Below are positions 22,633-33,848 of a DNA stretch of 64,000 nt, piece by piece (the stretch's first letter is position 1; each line of letters starts with the position of its first letter). The translations under genes were made by a program, and so were the position numbers. The notes beneath the pieces are model-generated. The model did not search any database and had not been told where the DNA came from. It saw only the letters and a program-made list of their open reading frames with translations. Location of the stretch: positions 626,600-690,599 of the forward strand of contig JBBMNZ010000057.1 in the NCBI GenBank assembly GCA_037954325.1, written 5' to 3'. Source of the DNA: Fistularia commersonii. Lineage: Eukaryota > Chordata > Actinopteri > Syngnathiformes > Fistulariidae.

Positions 22633-23064
22633 TGTCTTTTCCCGTCAGGTGTGGCCACAGCGAGTCAACTTTCTCCATCTAACCCTATTCTCCGTATCCT
22701 CCTCTCTCACACCAACTACCTTCATATCCTCTCTCACCACGTCCATAAATCCTCTCTTTGGTCTTCCTCGAGACCTCTTGCCTTGCAGCTCCAATTCCAG
22801 CATCCGTCTACCAATATATTCTCTATCCCTCCTCTGTACATGACCGAACCATCTCAGTCTGGCTTCTCTGACCTTCTCTCCAAAACATCGAACATGTGCT
22901 GTTCCTCTGATACTCATTCCTGATCCTATCAATCCTGGTCACTCCGTAAGAGAACCTCAACATCTTCATATCTGCAACCTCTAGTTCTGCCTGCTGTCTT
23001 TTTGTCATTGTAACAGTTTCTAGTCCATACATCATCGCTGGTCTAACCACTGTCTTGTACACCT
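22633..23064 (-). pseudogene. RTE-clade LINE, 3' end
   Basis: The minus-strand translation gives LRWFGHVQRRDREYIGRRML, then SRGRPKRGFMDVV, the typical end of RTE-clade ORF2 proteins in fish. An upstream frame (KTVVRPAMMYGLETV, QQAELEVADMKMLRF) precedes it after a frameshift near 22,825-22,930. The 3' end (CGCTGTGGCCACACCTGACG) is followed by the (GAA)n tail. The piece is 5'-truncated and has no RT motifs. It is an inverted copy of 34,935-35,366. Confidence 0.85.
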
Positions 23065-23630
23065 TTGTACACCTTGGTAATGGGCAACCCCGTATCTGAC
23101 CGTGTGACACAGCCAAGCAGTGCAGACAATGTGAGACGATCAACTAGAACCAAAAAGAAGCCCAGTTACTTTAATAGTTATGTGACTAGTGCTATTGACG
23201 ATGACCAAGTGTTCACTAACATTGACTACTGTTATAGACTGGCGTGTGGTGTCCCACAGACATTTAAAGAGGCAAGGAGTTCCCTCAATGCTGACAAGTG
23301 GATGAAATCTATGGACGAAGAGATGGAGTCATTGAGAGAGAAGAACACTTTTACCCTAACACAGCTACCCCAAGGCAAGTGTGCAGTGGGGGTGGGGGTG
23401 GGGGGTGGGGGGCGTAAGCGCTAAAAAGAAATGAAGATGGCACAAACAAATATAAAGCTCGGTATGTTGCTAAGGGCTACAGTCAAAAGTATGGCACGGA
23501 TTTCGAGGAAACATTTTCTCCAACAGCAAATATGACAAGTGTGAGGGTGTTTATGCAGAAATCAGTTCCGGAAAATTTGTTCTTACACCAAATGGATGTA
23601 AAGACAGCCTATCTTCATGCACCCATAGAT
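23065..23630 (+). pseudogene. Copia-2 linker and RT N-terminus
   Basis: The ORF at 23,065-23,424 gives RRSTRTKKKPSYFNSYVTSA, CGVPQTFKEARSSLNADKW and the start of RT. It matches the linker of copia-1 pol (SRYPRRKRVVPRYLEDYQTD, CGVPQNYSEAL). The frame breaks at the G-tract (about 23,390-23,412) and resumes through the motif A region. The sequence then stops at CACCCATAGATTG, where a (GGT)n tract begins. Confidence 0.8.
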
Positions 23631-23770
23631 TGGTGGTGGTGGTGGTGGTGGTGGTGTGTGGGGGGGGGGGGCGTTTCGGCTAATGCTATCAGCACAGCTA
23701 TGATTATTCCCAGAACGTTGAGAACGAGCTCCCGGAACTCCAGACATGCGTATATAAAAGAATGGAATTA

Positions 23771-23772
<2 letters not shown>
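23631..23772. repeat. (GGT)n, module C and TATA block
   Basis: (GGT)n at 23,631-23,656, a G-run, CGTTTCGGCTAATGCTATC, the short version of the ~110-bp module and TATATAAAAG at 23,751. It joins a broken copia-2 copy directly to the L1 leader. Confidence 0.75.
23751..23760 (+). promoter_or_regulatory. TATA-like box TATATAAAAG
   Basis: Same sequence and position as at 16,023, just upstream of the (TG)n-L1 fusion. Function is inferred. Confidence 0.4.
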
Positions 23773-23857
<85 letters not shown>

Positions 23858-23858
23858 T
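23773..23858. repeat. (TG)n microsatellite fused to L1
   Basis: The longest uninterrupted TG run before an L1 copy in the window, about 80 bp. It is open in frame with ORF2. Confidence 0.96.
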
Positions 23859-25418
23859 GTGTGTGTATGTGTGGGACAGAAATAATGTCGGGGACAGAAA
23901 TTGTAATTAGCCTGCTGGCAGATGACACAACCTTAGTTTTGAAAAATGAACATCAAGTCCCAATAAGCGTTGAAAAAATTAAAACATTCTCCAAGGCTTC
24001 AGGATTGTCATTAAACTTAAAGAAATGCAAACTTCTTGAGCTGCATGACTCACCACTAAAGGAAATCAGCAATGTTCCTATCAAATCAGAAATAAAATAC
24101 TTGAGCATTTTCCTATCTAAGGACCAAAAGTTAAATCAGTCCAGGAACATTGAATCTAAACTGAATCAAAGTAAAGCTAAATTGAATATATGGCTCCAAA
24201 GAGATTTATCAATATTAGGCCCGATATATTTGACTAAAATGGAATGTTTATCCAGATGTATATACCCAGTGTATTCCAATGCTGCTCCAAATCAACTCAT
24301 AAAATCTATTAACCAAATAAATTTCAACTTTATCTGGAGGAACAGACCACACCATCTAAAAAAATCACATATGGGGAAAGAAACAAGTGAGGGAGGGCTG
24401 AAAGTGATAGAGTTGGACTGCCTGAATGGGACATTGAAGGTGAACTGGTTGAAATCCTGGATCAAACATCATCATTTTTTCTGGTATTGTACTCCAAACT
24501 ACTTATTCAACAAAGTCGGTGGCCTAAGTCTTGTGCTTATCTCTGACTTGGATATCAACAAGATTCCTGTCCAATTTTCAGAGTTCCATAAACAAATACT
24601 ATTATACTGGAAAATGATATATGTACACAATTTCTCACCACACAGTACAATAATTTGGAACAATAGATATGTACTGCGTGGCAACAAACCTCTGTTTTAC
24701 AAGGAATGCTTTGAGAAAGGTATATGGTCAATAATTGACTTGATGGATGACAATGGCAGTCGTCTAGACTATGAACAGTTCTGTACTACACACAGATTTA
24801 AGCCTCCCATATTAGAGTTGATAAAGTTACGAAACGCACTGCCTCGACAATTTGTATTCCTGACCAAAAATATAATGACGCACCGAACCGTACAACCACA
24901 GTTACCCCGACTATCACTCCAGGGAATCTCAATTCTGGACAGAAAGTGCAGCAACTCCTTTATTAGGACATGTTTCACAGGAAACTTGTTCCCTGGACGT
25001 CAAAACAAAAATAATATTTGAAATAAATTTGATAAGGAATCGACTGCCACGCTGCAAACTATGTGTCTGACTCTACCCATACCCCCCAAGGCAAGAAGAG
25101 ACCCACTTCTAAATTATGAATGACATCTACCCATCTCAGGAATTATTGCAGGTACGCTTTACTTTTGAAGATAATATTTGTACATTTTGTGAAGACAACA
25201 TTGAAACCATTGACCATATATTTTTTCTCATTCTCATTCCATCGTCACCAGTTTCCCTCTCAAAAGATGATATCACATTTGGTTTACTTATAAGCAACAT
25301 AACAGATGAACTCTGTGTCAATGTTCTTTTAGGCCTGGCCAAGTTCTTCATTCACAAAAACAGAATGCAAAAATGCTCCCCAAATTTTAATTTCTTCATA
25401 AACGATTTTGAATTATAA
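23859..25418 (+). pseudogene. L1/Tx1-like ORF2, 3' half (copy B)
   Basis: This is the longest open L1 segment. After the TG-encoded leader the ORF2 frame is open to 25,021, from the LADD catalytic box through KEISNVPIKSEIKYLSIFL, FNFIWRNRPHHLKKSHMG and ILLYWKMIYVHNFSPHSTII. A stop at 25,019 and a frameshift separate it from the CxxC/H end at 25,116-25,418. The 5' boundary is the same as in copies A, C and D, so endonuclease and the first RT motifs are missing. It could not act as a complete reverse transcriptase. Confidence 0.85.
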
Positions 25419-26010
25419 AAAAAAATCCTTAAAACTTATGGAAAAATCCAAAAACTAAAAAATATACAGTTACCCATGTCTGAGATTCCTTTTTTTGGAA
25501 AAAAAGAAAAACAACTTAATTACATGTTATATTCCCCTTGCAATTTTTTTTTCGTTTTAATTTTTTATTTGTCTATCTATTGATTTAATTATTTCCTTTT
25601 AATTTCTTTTTTTTGTCTAGCACTGTAAATTTCTCACAAACCGTTAACACTATTAACTTCTGATTACATACAGAACAAATGTCCTTATGTCCGTTGCTTC
25701 CTCATCCCTGGTTGTTTCATTGACATTCAGTTCTACCTTGCCATGTTTATGTGTACATTTGTATATTTGTGTGTACTATTTATGTTCAATTAAAAACAGT
25801 TTGATGTCTGAGATTCCTTGTGAACGGCCAACTTAATTACATGTTATATTCCCCTTACAATTTTTTTTTTTAGTTTTTAATTTTATTTTTCTATCTATTT
25901 ATTTAATTATTTCCTTTTAATTTTCTGTTTTTGTCTAGCATTAAAAATTTCTCGCAAACCGTTAACACTATTAACTTCTGATTACATACAAAACGAATGC
26001 CCTTATGTCC
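25419..26010 (+). repeat. L1 3' UTR (copy B)
   Basis: AT-rich, with the two TGTCTGAGATTCC segments at about 25,477 and 25,805. No gene signal. Confidence 0.75.
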
Positions 26011-26446
26011 CCCCCCCCGTCCCCCCCGCTTTTTCCTTACGGTGGCACTGAGATCAAAAGCAAATGGGTGTCATTGTAATGCAGTAACAGGGTGATAACA
26101 GCCGTGTTTGAAGTGTGTAGGGGCTTATAGGAGAGCAGAAGCACGTCACGCTATTCGCCTGAGTTCGGAGGATCGGGAGTACCAGGGCCCATAGCGGAGG
26201 AGCAGAGGAGTTGAGAAGCGGAGGAGCGGAGTTATGTTTCTCTTCTCAAAGGCGGGGAAGCTTGGGGGCAGCAGGACCCCTTAGACCGGCCAATGTGAGC
26301 CTTCTCCGGACATAGATCACCCGGACGTATGACTGGAGCTCCCGTACCTCTGGGCACACACATATGTGAATGAGTGGATGAGCTAATGTTTGTTTTGTTG
26401 TGGATACGTTTCGGCCAATGCTATTAGCACAGCTATGATGAGTTCA
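26011..26446. repeat. GC-rich block between L1 3' UTR and (TG)n
   Basis: C-runs, CGCTTTTTCCTTACGG, AGTAACAGGGTGATAAC, octamer words and the ~110-bp module. It is colinear with 871-1,313. A six-base segment (CAGACA) found in the other copies is missing near 26,046. Confidence 0.7.
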
Positions 26447-26527
26447 GGTGTGTGTGTGGGTGTTTGTGTGTGTGTGTCTGTGTGTGTGTGTGTGTGTGTA
26501 TGGGTGTGTGTCTGTGTGTGTGTGTGT

Positions 26528-26573
<46 letters not shown>

Positions 26574-26590
26574 GTTTATGTGTGTGTGAG
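26447..26590. repeat. Interrupted (TG)n tract
   Basis: About 140 bp of TG with GGG, TTTG, TCTG and ATGGG interruptions. It is more degenerate than the tract at 18,717. Confidence 0.95.
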
Positions 26591-27187
26591 AGTTTGTTTT
26601 GGTGGGTGGGTGGGGATGGGGGGGTTCCCGCGGACTGGGAGTACCAGGGCCTCGAGCGGATGAGCTGAGGAGCGGAGGAGGGCAGATGCCCGGCCTTGAT
26701 TCGCTTATGTCCAGCGGTTCGGGAGTTCCAGGGCCCAAAGCGGAGGAGCGGAGGACAGCAAAAGCCCTGTCCGCAATTCACCTGAGTCTGGCGGATCGGT
26801 AGTACCTGGTTCCGCAGCGGAGGAGCGGAGGAGCTGAGAAGCGGAGGAGCGGAGGAGATGTTTCTCTTCTCAGAGGCGGCGAGGGGGGGGGGGGGGCGCA
26901 GGACCCCTTACCCTTATCCCCCGGACGTTTGAGTGGAGCTCCCGGACATCCGGGCACGCACATGCGAATGACTGGATGACAAGGAGTGCCAGGGCCTGGA
27001 GCGGATGAGCAGAGGAGAGGCGGAGGGCAGAAGCCCGGCCCAGTTCGGGAGTTCCAGGGTCCAAAGCGGGGGAGCGAAGAAGCGGAGGAGAGCAGAAGAG
27101 CAGAAGACTGGCCCGGAATTCACCGAAGTCCCGCAGATCGGGAGTTCCAGGGCCCGAGCGGAAGAGCGGAGGAGCGGAGGAGCGGAG
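26591..27187. repeat. Poly-G and short octamer-type block
   Basis: Colinear with 18,782-19,404: poly-G, GGAGTACCAGGGCC spacers, AGCGGAGGAGCGG words and a ~110-bp module near 26,910-26,970. It ends at AAGCGGAAGCCCGTC. Confidence 0.7.
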
Positions 27188-27610
27188 CAAAGCGGAAGCC
27201 CGTCTTAACAACAAGGAAATTACAGATGAAGCTATAATTTCCACAGAAATCTTTAAATTCTATAGCCACCTATACACTTCGACATTATCAAAAAGCGATT
27301 GTGACTCCTTTCCAACAAATATTCCTCAATATATCCCAAAAATAAACAACAACAAACAACATATGTTTGTTTTGTATATGTTTATATATAAACAACAAAA
27401 AATATACAGTTTGATGTCTGAGATTCCTTGTGAATCGCCAACTTAATTATATGTTGTATTCCCCTTGCAATCTTTTTTCGTTTTAATTTTTTATTTGTCT
27501 ATCTATTGATTTAATTATTTCCTTTTAATTTATTTTTTTGTCTAGCATTGTAAATTTCTCACAAACCGTTAACACTATTAACTTCTGATTACATACAGAA
27601 CGAATGTCCT
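27188..27610 (+). pseudogene. L1 ORF2 fragment and 3' UTR cut by copia-1
   Basis: The same ORF2 fragment and jump to 3' UTR as at 19,405. The UTR ends at GAATGTCCT, where the minus-strand copia-1 LTR starts. The flank on the other side (TATGTCC) is not here but occurs, inverted, beside the 5' LTR at 37,823. Confidence 0.75.
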
Positions 27611-27966
27611 TGATGCGTTTAAGTTTGCAGCTTCTTCGTTTTCCATGTTTCGGAAGGAATTCACAAGTTTGCCTTGTTTGAATCGTCTTTTATTTTCTTC
27701 TTCACAGCTCCGGGAATCAACATCGGTTAGCCATGGGACATGTACAGTACAGAGTGAGGGAAAAGTTCCCGCCAGCACCGCTATACCAAAAAAAAAACAC
27801 TGACGTAGAAGTTAACGTCAAGTTAGCTGAACAGTCGCGAAAAACTAAAACAAGTCCCAAACCTTGTCATAAAGTGCCATGCATTTCCTGAGAGTAGATA
27901 CAAATACAACATATGTATACTAGAATGTAAACTCAAATAAAACTAATGAGATCACCTATCTCAACA
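27611..27966 (-). repeat. Copia-1 3' LTR (inverted partial element)
   Basis: This 356-bp LTR is the reverse complement of the LTRs at 37,824 and 42,308. The minus-strand start TGTTGAGATAGG is intact at 27,966. The other end reads CATCA instead of CAACA, so one terminal base is changed. Confidence 0.92.
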
Positions 27967-29531
27967 CCCCCTCTTGATCTCAACATCCAAAAAAAAACTT
28001 TGGACATTTTAATTTCCAAAGAACCACTTTTTGAATTTTTCTATTTTTACCTTTGTCATGAGTTTTGTCGAGATGTCTGCCAACATGTCCTCTGATGGAC
28101 AATAGATAAGATTTATTTAACCCTCACTGAGTGCTTCACGAATGAAATGATATTTTACATCAATGTGTTTTGACCTTTGTCTGTTTACAGGATTCTTACT
28201 CAGTGCGATGGCCCCCTGATTGTCTCCGTAGATTGTTGTGCAACTGTACATTTTGTTGTCCATACCGTTTAACAGTTGAGACAGGTACATGTTTTCTTGT
28301 GCGGTGGTGGCTCGGCCGATGTATTCAGCCTCACATGTTGACAGGGCCACTGTGGGCTGTTTCCTTGACTTCCATGCAATGGCTGGGCCTTGTTTTGTTA
28401 AACTGAAACAGTAGCCTGTAGTGCTACGTCTGTCTTCTACAGATGATGCCCAGTCTGAATCACTGTAAGCTATCAGGTTCAAATCCTCCTTATTTGTCTT
28501 GAAACTTAGTTCATAATCAGCTGTCCCCTTCAAATACCTCAGAACATGTTTTGCAGCTACTAAGTTTTCTACTTTTGGCATTGCCAGATTCTGTGATAGT
28601 TTGCTCACTATCCAGCTGATATCAGGTCTGGTGCAAGTCATGGCATAAATAAGACTGCCTACAATCTCACGATATTCTTTGGGGTCGACAGGTTCACTTT
28701 GCTCATTTTCATCAGCTACAGGGATGCCCTCTAATTTTTGCTCACTTGGAGTAGATCTTGCTTTACATTCTGACATTCCAAATCTCTCTAGCATTTTTAG
28801 GATGTACTTTGTCTGGTTCATTTTGATTTCATCCCCCTTTTGTTCAAATTGTATGCCCAAAAAATATGATAGTTTCCCCAGGTCTTTCATGTTGAACTTG
28901 AATTTCATGTTCTGTTTAAACGTGCTGAGTGCATCATTGCTGCTTGCGGCAATAATTAAATCATCTACCCAAATTATTACAATGATTGTGTCACCATTTT
29001 CCGTCTGTTTTCTGTACACACAGTGGTCAGAGAGATTTCTCACAAAGTTGTCCTGTTCTAAATGGTCATTAAGGAGTTCATACCAGTTTCTTCCTGATTG
29101 TTTCAGGCCATAAAGAGATTTCTTTAATCTATACACTAGTTTCTCTCCTGTTTCTGACATCATTTCAAACCCTTCTGGTTGTTCCAAGAAAATCTCCTCA
29201 TGTATAGGAGCATGTAAATATGCCGTCTTAACATCCATTTGATGGACAATGAGGTTATTTTGTACAGCTATCTGCATTAGTGCCCGCACTGATGTAATGT
29301 TAGCTGTCGGTGCAAAAGTTTCATAGTAGTCTATGCCTTCTGTTTGATTGTAACCCTTCGCTACATATCTCGCCTTAAATATTTGTCCTCCTTCAGCATT
29401 TTCTTTAAGGGCAAATACCCATTTTCCTCCAATTACTTTTCTCCCTTCAGGTAAAGTTGTCAGTTCAAATGTGTCATTCTGTTTAAGCGAGTCAATCTCT
29501 TCCCTCATGGCACAATTCCACCCGGGTGCCA
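27967..29531 (-). pseudogene. Copia-1 pol 3' half (RT and RNase H)
   Basis: The minus strand encodes RT and RNase H of copia-1. It shows GGKWVFALKE, QMDVKTAYLHAP, LKKSLYGLKQSGRNWY, WVDDLIIAAS, SDSDWASS, TCEAEYI and DNQGAIAL, ending at the in-frame stop after REALSEG (28,117). About 35 codons of RNase H tail run on to a stop at 28,009. The same premature stop is in the complete element, so the two derive from one insertion. Gag, protease and integrase are missing: the piece ends in the linker before RT at a foldback. PPT AAGAGGGGG lies next to the LTR. Confidence 0.9.
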
Positions 29532-29562
29532 GTGGTGGCACCCGGGTGGAATTGTGCCATGA
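29505..29562. repeat. Perfect 27-bp inverted repeat, 4-nt loop
   Basis: The left arm 29,505-29,531 and right arm 29,536-29,562 are exact reverse complements around GTGG. Both arms are copia-1 sequence (plus-strand counterpart about 40,745-40,770). It marks the end of the inverted copia-1 piece and the start of RTE sequence. Confidence 0.95.
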
Positions 29563-31564
29563 AATCTTCTTCTTCTTCGTTCGGCTTTTCCCGTCAGGGG
29601 TCGCCACAGCGAGTCAACCTTCTCCATCTAACCCTATTCTCTGTATCTTCCTCTCTCACACCAGCTACCTTCATATCCTCTCTCACTACGTCCATAAATC
29701 TTCTCTTTGGTCTTCCTCGAGACCTATTGCCTGGCAGCTCCATTTCCAGCATCCGTCTACCAATATATTCACTATCTCTTCTCTGTACATGACCGAACCA
29801 TCTCAGTCTGGCTTCTCTGACCTTCTCTCCAAAACATCAAACATGTGCCGTCCCTCTGATAGACTCATTCCTGATCCTATCCATCCTGGTCACTCCCAAA
29901 GAGAACCTCAACATCTTCATCTCTGCAACCTCTAGTTCTGTCTGCTGTCTTTTGGTCATTGGAACAGTTTCTAGTCCAAACATCATCGCTGGTCTCACCA
30001 CTGTCTTGTACACCTTTCCTTTTATTCTGGCCGATAGTCTTCTATCACATAGTACCCCTGACACTTTTCTCCAGCCATTCCAACCTGCTTGGACCCGTCT
30101 CTTCACCTCTTTTACGCACTCTCCGTTGCTCTGGACTGTTGACCCTAAGTACCTGAAATCCTCCAGCTTCTTGATCTCCACTCCCTGTAGCCTCACCGCT
30201 CCACCCGAGTTCCTCTCGTTCACACACATATATTCTGTCTTGCTGTGACTAACTTTCATTCCTCTCCTTTCCAGAGCATACCTCCACCTCTCTAGATTTT
30301 CCTCTACCTGTTGTCTGCTCTCACTACAGATCACAATGTCATCCGCAAACATCATGGTCCATGGGGATTCCTGTCTAACCTCATCTGTCAGCCTACCCAT
30401 CACCATTGCGAACAAGAAGGGGCTCAGAGCTGATCCCTGATGGAGTCCCACCTCCACCTTGAACTTCTCCTGCACCAGTCTAACATACTTCTCTGCCACT
30501 CCAGACTTCCTCATACAATACCAGAGCTCCTCTCTTGGCACCCTGTCATATGCTTTTTCTAGGTCGACGAAAACGCAATGCAGCTCCCTCTGGCCTTCTC
30601 TGTACTTTTCTATTAGCATTCTCAACGCAAATACTGCATCTGTAGTACTCTTCCTAGGCATGAAGCCATACTGCTGTTCACAAATGCTGACTTCTGCTCT
30701 CAGTCTAGTTTCCACTACTCTTTCCCATAACTTCATTGTATGGCTCATCAACTTTATCCCTCTGTAGTTGCCACAATTCTGCACATCCCCTTTATTCTTA
30801 AAAATAGGCACCATCCCACTTTGTCTCCATTCTTCAGGCATCTTCTCACTCTCTAAGATCCTGTTGAATAATCTAGTCAGAAAATCTACCGCTGCCTCTC
30901 CTAGACACTTCCACACCTCCACAGGTATATCATCAGGACCAACTGCTTTTCCACTCTTCATCCTCTTCAATGCCTTCCTCACTTCACTTTTACTCATTTT
31001 TGCTACTTTGTGGTCTACAATAATCACCTCTTCTACCCTTGCCTCTCTTTCATTTTCCACATTCATCAGCTCTTCAAAGTACTCTTTCCATCTTCCTGTC
31101 ACTCTTCTAGCATCTGTCAATACATTTCCCTCTCTGTCCTTTATCACCCGGACCTGCTGTACATCCTTTCCATCTTTATCTCTCTGTTTCGCCAACTTGT
31201 ATAGATCATTTTCAGCCTCCTTACTATCCAACCGAGTATACAAGTCATCATAAGCCCTTTGTTTTGCCTTTGCTACCTCTATCTTTACCTTTCGCCGCAT
31301 CTCCCTGAACTCCTGTCTGTTCTCTTCAGTCCTCTCAGTATCCCACTTCTTCTTCGCTAACCATTTTCTCTGTATACACTCCTGCACTTCCTCATTCCAC
31401 CACCAAGTCTCCTTATCTACTTTCCTTCCAGATGACACACCAAGTACTCTTCTACCTGTCTCCCTGATCACACTAGCTGTTGTTGTCCAATCATCTGGAA
31501 GCTCTCCCTGACCACCCAGACCCTTTCTCAACTCCTCCCTGAAAACCATGCAACACTCTGCTGC
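29563..31564 (-). pseudogene. RTE-clade LINE, RT to 3' end
   Basis: The main ORF (31,591-29,837, 584 codons) covers ETWWWNEEVQECIQRK, the RT core with KAVGPDDIPVEVWKCLGEAA, YRGIKLMSHTMKLWERVVE, FVDLEKAYDRVPREELWYCM (motif A), GLHQGSALSPFLFA (motif B) and MMFADDIVICS (motif C). QAGWNGWRKVSGVLCDRRLS follows. The endonuclease is missing. A short in-frame deletion appears between RLVQE and the FKVEVGLH part, judged against the usual RTE layout. After a frameshift near 29,840 the C-terminal end continues, and the element finishes in a short GAAGAAGAAG tail. The first ~10 codons belong to a copia-1 sliver, not RTE. Confidence 0.88.
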
Positions 31565-31589
31565 AATAATTAAATCATCTACCCAAAGC
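31565..31589 (-). pseudogene. 25-bp copia-1 sliver at RTE boundary
   Basis: The sequence matches 25 bp of the copia-1 RT catalytic region (WVDDLII, plus-strand counterpart near 41,299-41,323), on the minus strand. It lies between RTE and the M module and is not colinear with the copia-1 piece on the other side of the RTE. Confidence 0.7.
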
Positions 31590-32055
31590 AAATCTTCTCC
31601 ACGGCTCTAAACTCGTTCGTCGCCGCTACTTGGGGATCACCGGATGGCTTTCTCCCTCCGCTTCCTTACATTTTATGTCCGCTAGATGGCGGCATCCGAC
31701 TGTGCACAGCGCTTGGAGCTCCAGCAGGTGATCTGGCCGCTGTGTATGAGAGGAATAAACGAGTGGGGCCGTGAGTGCAATAAATCCCCCTCCACTTCTT
31801 ACATGGATGTTATCACCCTGTTACTGTATTTTAATGATACCGCTGTGTTTTCCACCTCAATGTTAAGCCGATTTTTAAACATTAAAAACCAAATTGCTCG
31901 ATTCAGTGACACCGAGGCCGTGAGTGGAGGACTTATGGAGTTGACTCCTCCGCTTATTCATAAGTGCATGTCTGGTGCTCCCGGAGCTTCACGCCGACGT
32001 CACGGGGATCCGTGTCCGAAGAAGGTGCACCTTGGCCGGTCTGCGGGGTCCTGTT
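31590..32055 (+). repeat. M module with 123-aa ORF
   Basis: A complete copy with ORF 31,686-32,057 (MAASDCAQRLELQQV start). It differs from 22,003-22,491 at few positions. It ends in the ~110-bp module and then the truncated copia-2 LTR. Product unrecognised. Confidence 0.6.
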
Positions 32056-32124
32056 GACCGGAAGCTGAGACTGGCCCTTCGAAATAACACGGAAAATAAT
32101 TGAGAGCATATTTCTCAGTTGACA
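32056..32124 (-). repeat. Truncated copia-2 LTR
   Basis: Reverse complement of the LTR start, with TGTCAACTGAG instead of TGTTAACTGAG. Cut at the same base as the other truncated copies. Confidence 0.7.
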
Positions 32125-32169
32125 ACGCCCCCACTTGCTCTCATATTATTGGTATCTTTGCCCATTTAC

Positions 32170-33106
32170 ATCAAAATAAAATACTCATGACCCAAACAAC
32201 AAACAACAACTTTGAAAAATTCAACAACTTAAACTGTGATGCAGGCTTTGTCATAACATCTGCCGGCATCTCTTGTGTTGGACAATACTGTAGGGCTACC
32301 TTTCCACATATTTTCTTTGTGACATCTTAACACACTCTTCTGACTGACATATTTTCTGGGTATTGATTTTGATCACTTTGCCCATGTCCTTCATTTTAAA
32401 TCTAGCTGTAAGCATGATTTTCACCTCTTTCATTACTTCCTCATCACTCGCAGCTATGATTAAATCATCTACCCATATTATGATGATGACTTTGTCATTT
32501 TGGTTTTCTTTGACATAGACACAATGATCTGCTTCATTCTGAATAAAGTCGTTGTCAATCAAGTAAGAATGGAGCATCAGATTCCAATGACGACCTGCCA
32601 AATTTTCCTGAACTGATTTCTGCATGAACACCCTCACACTTGTCATATTTGCTGTTGGAGAAAATGTTTCCTCAAAATCCGTGCCATACTTTTGACTGTA
32701 GCCCTTAGCAAAATAACGAGCTTTATATTTGTTTGTGCCAACTTCATTTCTTTTTAGCGCATACACCCACCCCCCCCACCCCCATTGCACACTTGCCTTG
32801 GGGTAGCTGTGTTAGGGTCAAAGTGTTGTTCTCTCTCAATGACTCCATCTCGTCGTCCATAGATTTCATCCACTTGTCAGCATTGAGGGAACTCCTTGCC
32901 TCTTTAAATGTCTGTGGGACACCACACGCCAGTCTATAACAGTAGTCAATGTTAGTGAACACTTGGTCATCGTCAATAGCACTAGTCACATAACCATTAA
33001 AGTAACTGGGCTTCTTTTTGGTTCTAGTTGATCGTCTCACATTGTCTGCACTGCTTGGCTGTGTCACACGGTCAGATACGGGGCTGCCCATTTCCAAGGT
33101 GTACAA
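32170..33106 (-). pseudogene. Copia-2 linker-RT-RNase H tail (unit c)
   Basis: Minus-strand pieces in order: linker (33,106-32,744), RT (32,790-32,296) and RNase H tail (to about 32,170). Here the G-tract leaves GGWVYALKRN readable, so this copy retains more of the RT N-terminus. However, a deletion runs from KSVQENL directly to AGRHWNLML, removing motif A (present in units a and b). WVDDLIIAAS is retained. It is not functional. Confidence 0.83.
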
Positions 33107-33158
33107 AGGTGTACAAGACAGTGGTGAGACCAGCGATGATGTATGGACTAGAAACTGT
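33107..33158 (+). pseudogene. RTE sliver
   Basis: About 50 bp encoding KTVVRPAMMYGLETV of the RTE ORF, joined directly to (AAG)n. The RTE C-terminus found in the 34,935 copy has been deleted. Confidence 0.75.
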
Positions 33159-33208
33159 AGAAGAAGAAGAAGAAGAAGAAGAAGAAGAAGAAGAAGAAGA
33201 AGAAGAAG

Positions 33209-33238
<30 letters not shown>
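33159..33238. repeat. (AAG)n microsatellite, 80 bp
   Basis: A pure AAG run following the RTE sliver, the shortest of three long AAG/CTT tracts. Confidence 0.97.
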
Positions 33239-33239
<1 letters not shown>

Positions 33240-33249
33240 TAGAAAGAGA

Positions 33250-33738
33250 GGGTGGGGGGGAAGCAAACCTTCTCCACGGCTCTAAACTCCTTCGTCGCCG
33301 CTACTCGGGGAACACCGGATGGCTTTCTCCCTCCGCTTCCTTACATTTTATGTCCGCTAGATGGCGGCATCCGACTGTGCACAGCGCTTGGAGCTCCAGC
33401 AGGTGATCTGGCTGCTGTGTATGAGAGGAATAAACGAGTGGGGCCGTGAGTGCAATAAATCCCCCTCCACTTCTTACATGGATGTTATCACCCTGTTACT
33501 GTATTTTAACGATACCGCTGTTTTTTCGACCTCAATGTTAAGCCGATTTTTAAACATTAAAAAACCAGATTGCTCGATTCAGTGACACCGAGGCCGTGAG
33601 TGGAGGACTTATGGAATCGACTCCTCCGCTTATTCATATATGTGATGTCTGGTGCTCCCGGAGCTTCACGCCGACGTCACAGGGATCCGTGTCCGAAGAA
33701 GGTGCACCTTGGCCGGTCTGCGGGGTCCTGTTGACTGG
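33250..33738 (+). repeat. M module, ORF frameshifted
   Basis: Same module as 31,590. The ORF starting at 33,361 shifts after FLNIKK because of one extra A in the A-run near 33,562, and ends early. This argues that the ORF is not under selection, at least in this copy. Confidence 0.6.
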
Positions 33739-33802
33739 GAAGTTGAGACTGGCCCTTGGAAATAAAACGGAAAATAATTGAGAGCATATTTCTCAGTTAA
33801 CA
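33739..33802 (-). repeat. Truncated copia-2 LTR
   Basis: The LTR start TGTTAACTGAG on the minus strand, cut at the same internal base as at 21,933 and 36,021. Confidence 0.7.
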
Positions 33803-33848
33803 ACGCCCCCACTTGCTCTCATATTATTGGTATCTTTGCCCATTTACA

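Noticed and set aside
22283..22682. Poly-Arg, poly-Leu and poly-Ser ORFs over (CTT)n/(AAG)n (also 33,018-33,285 and 35,317-35,740)
   Set aside because: Trinucleotide repeat translations with no protein features.
28170..29113. Plus-strand ORFs opposite the copia-1 pol half, and minus-strand ORFs opposite 39,870-42,104
   Set aside because: They are antisense shadows of RT/RNase H. The peptides are mirrored exactly at the two loci because the DNA is duplicated.
29952..31253. Plus-strand ORFs of 60-161 codons across the RTE LINE
   Set aside because: Antisense to the RTE reverse transcriptase, whose catalytic motifs fix the coding strand as minus.
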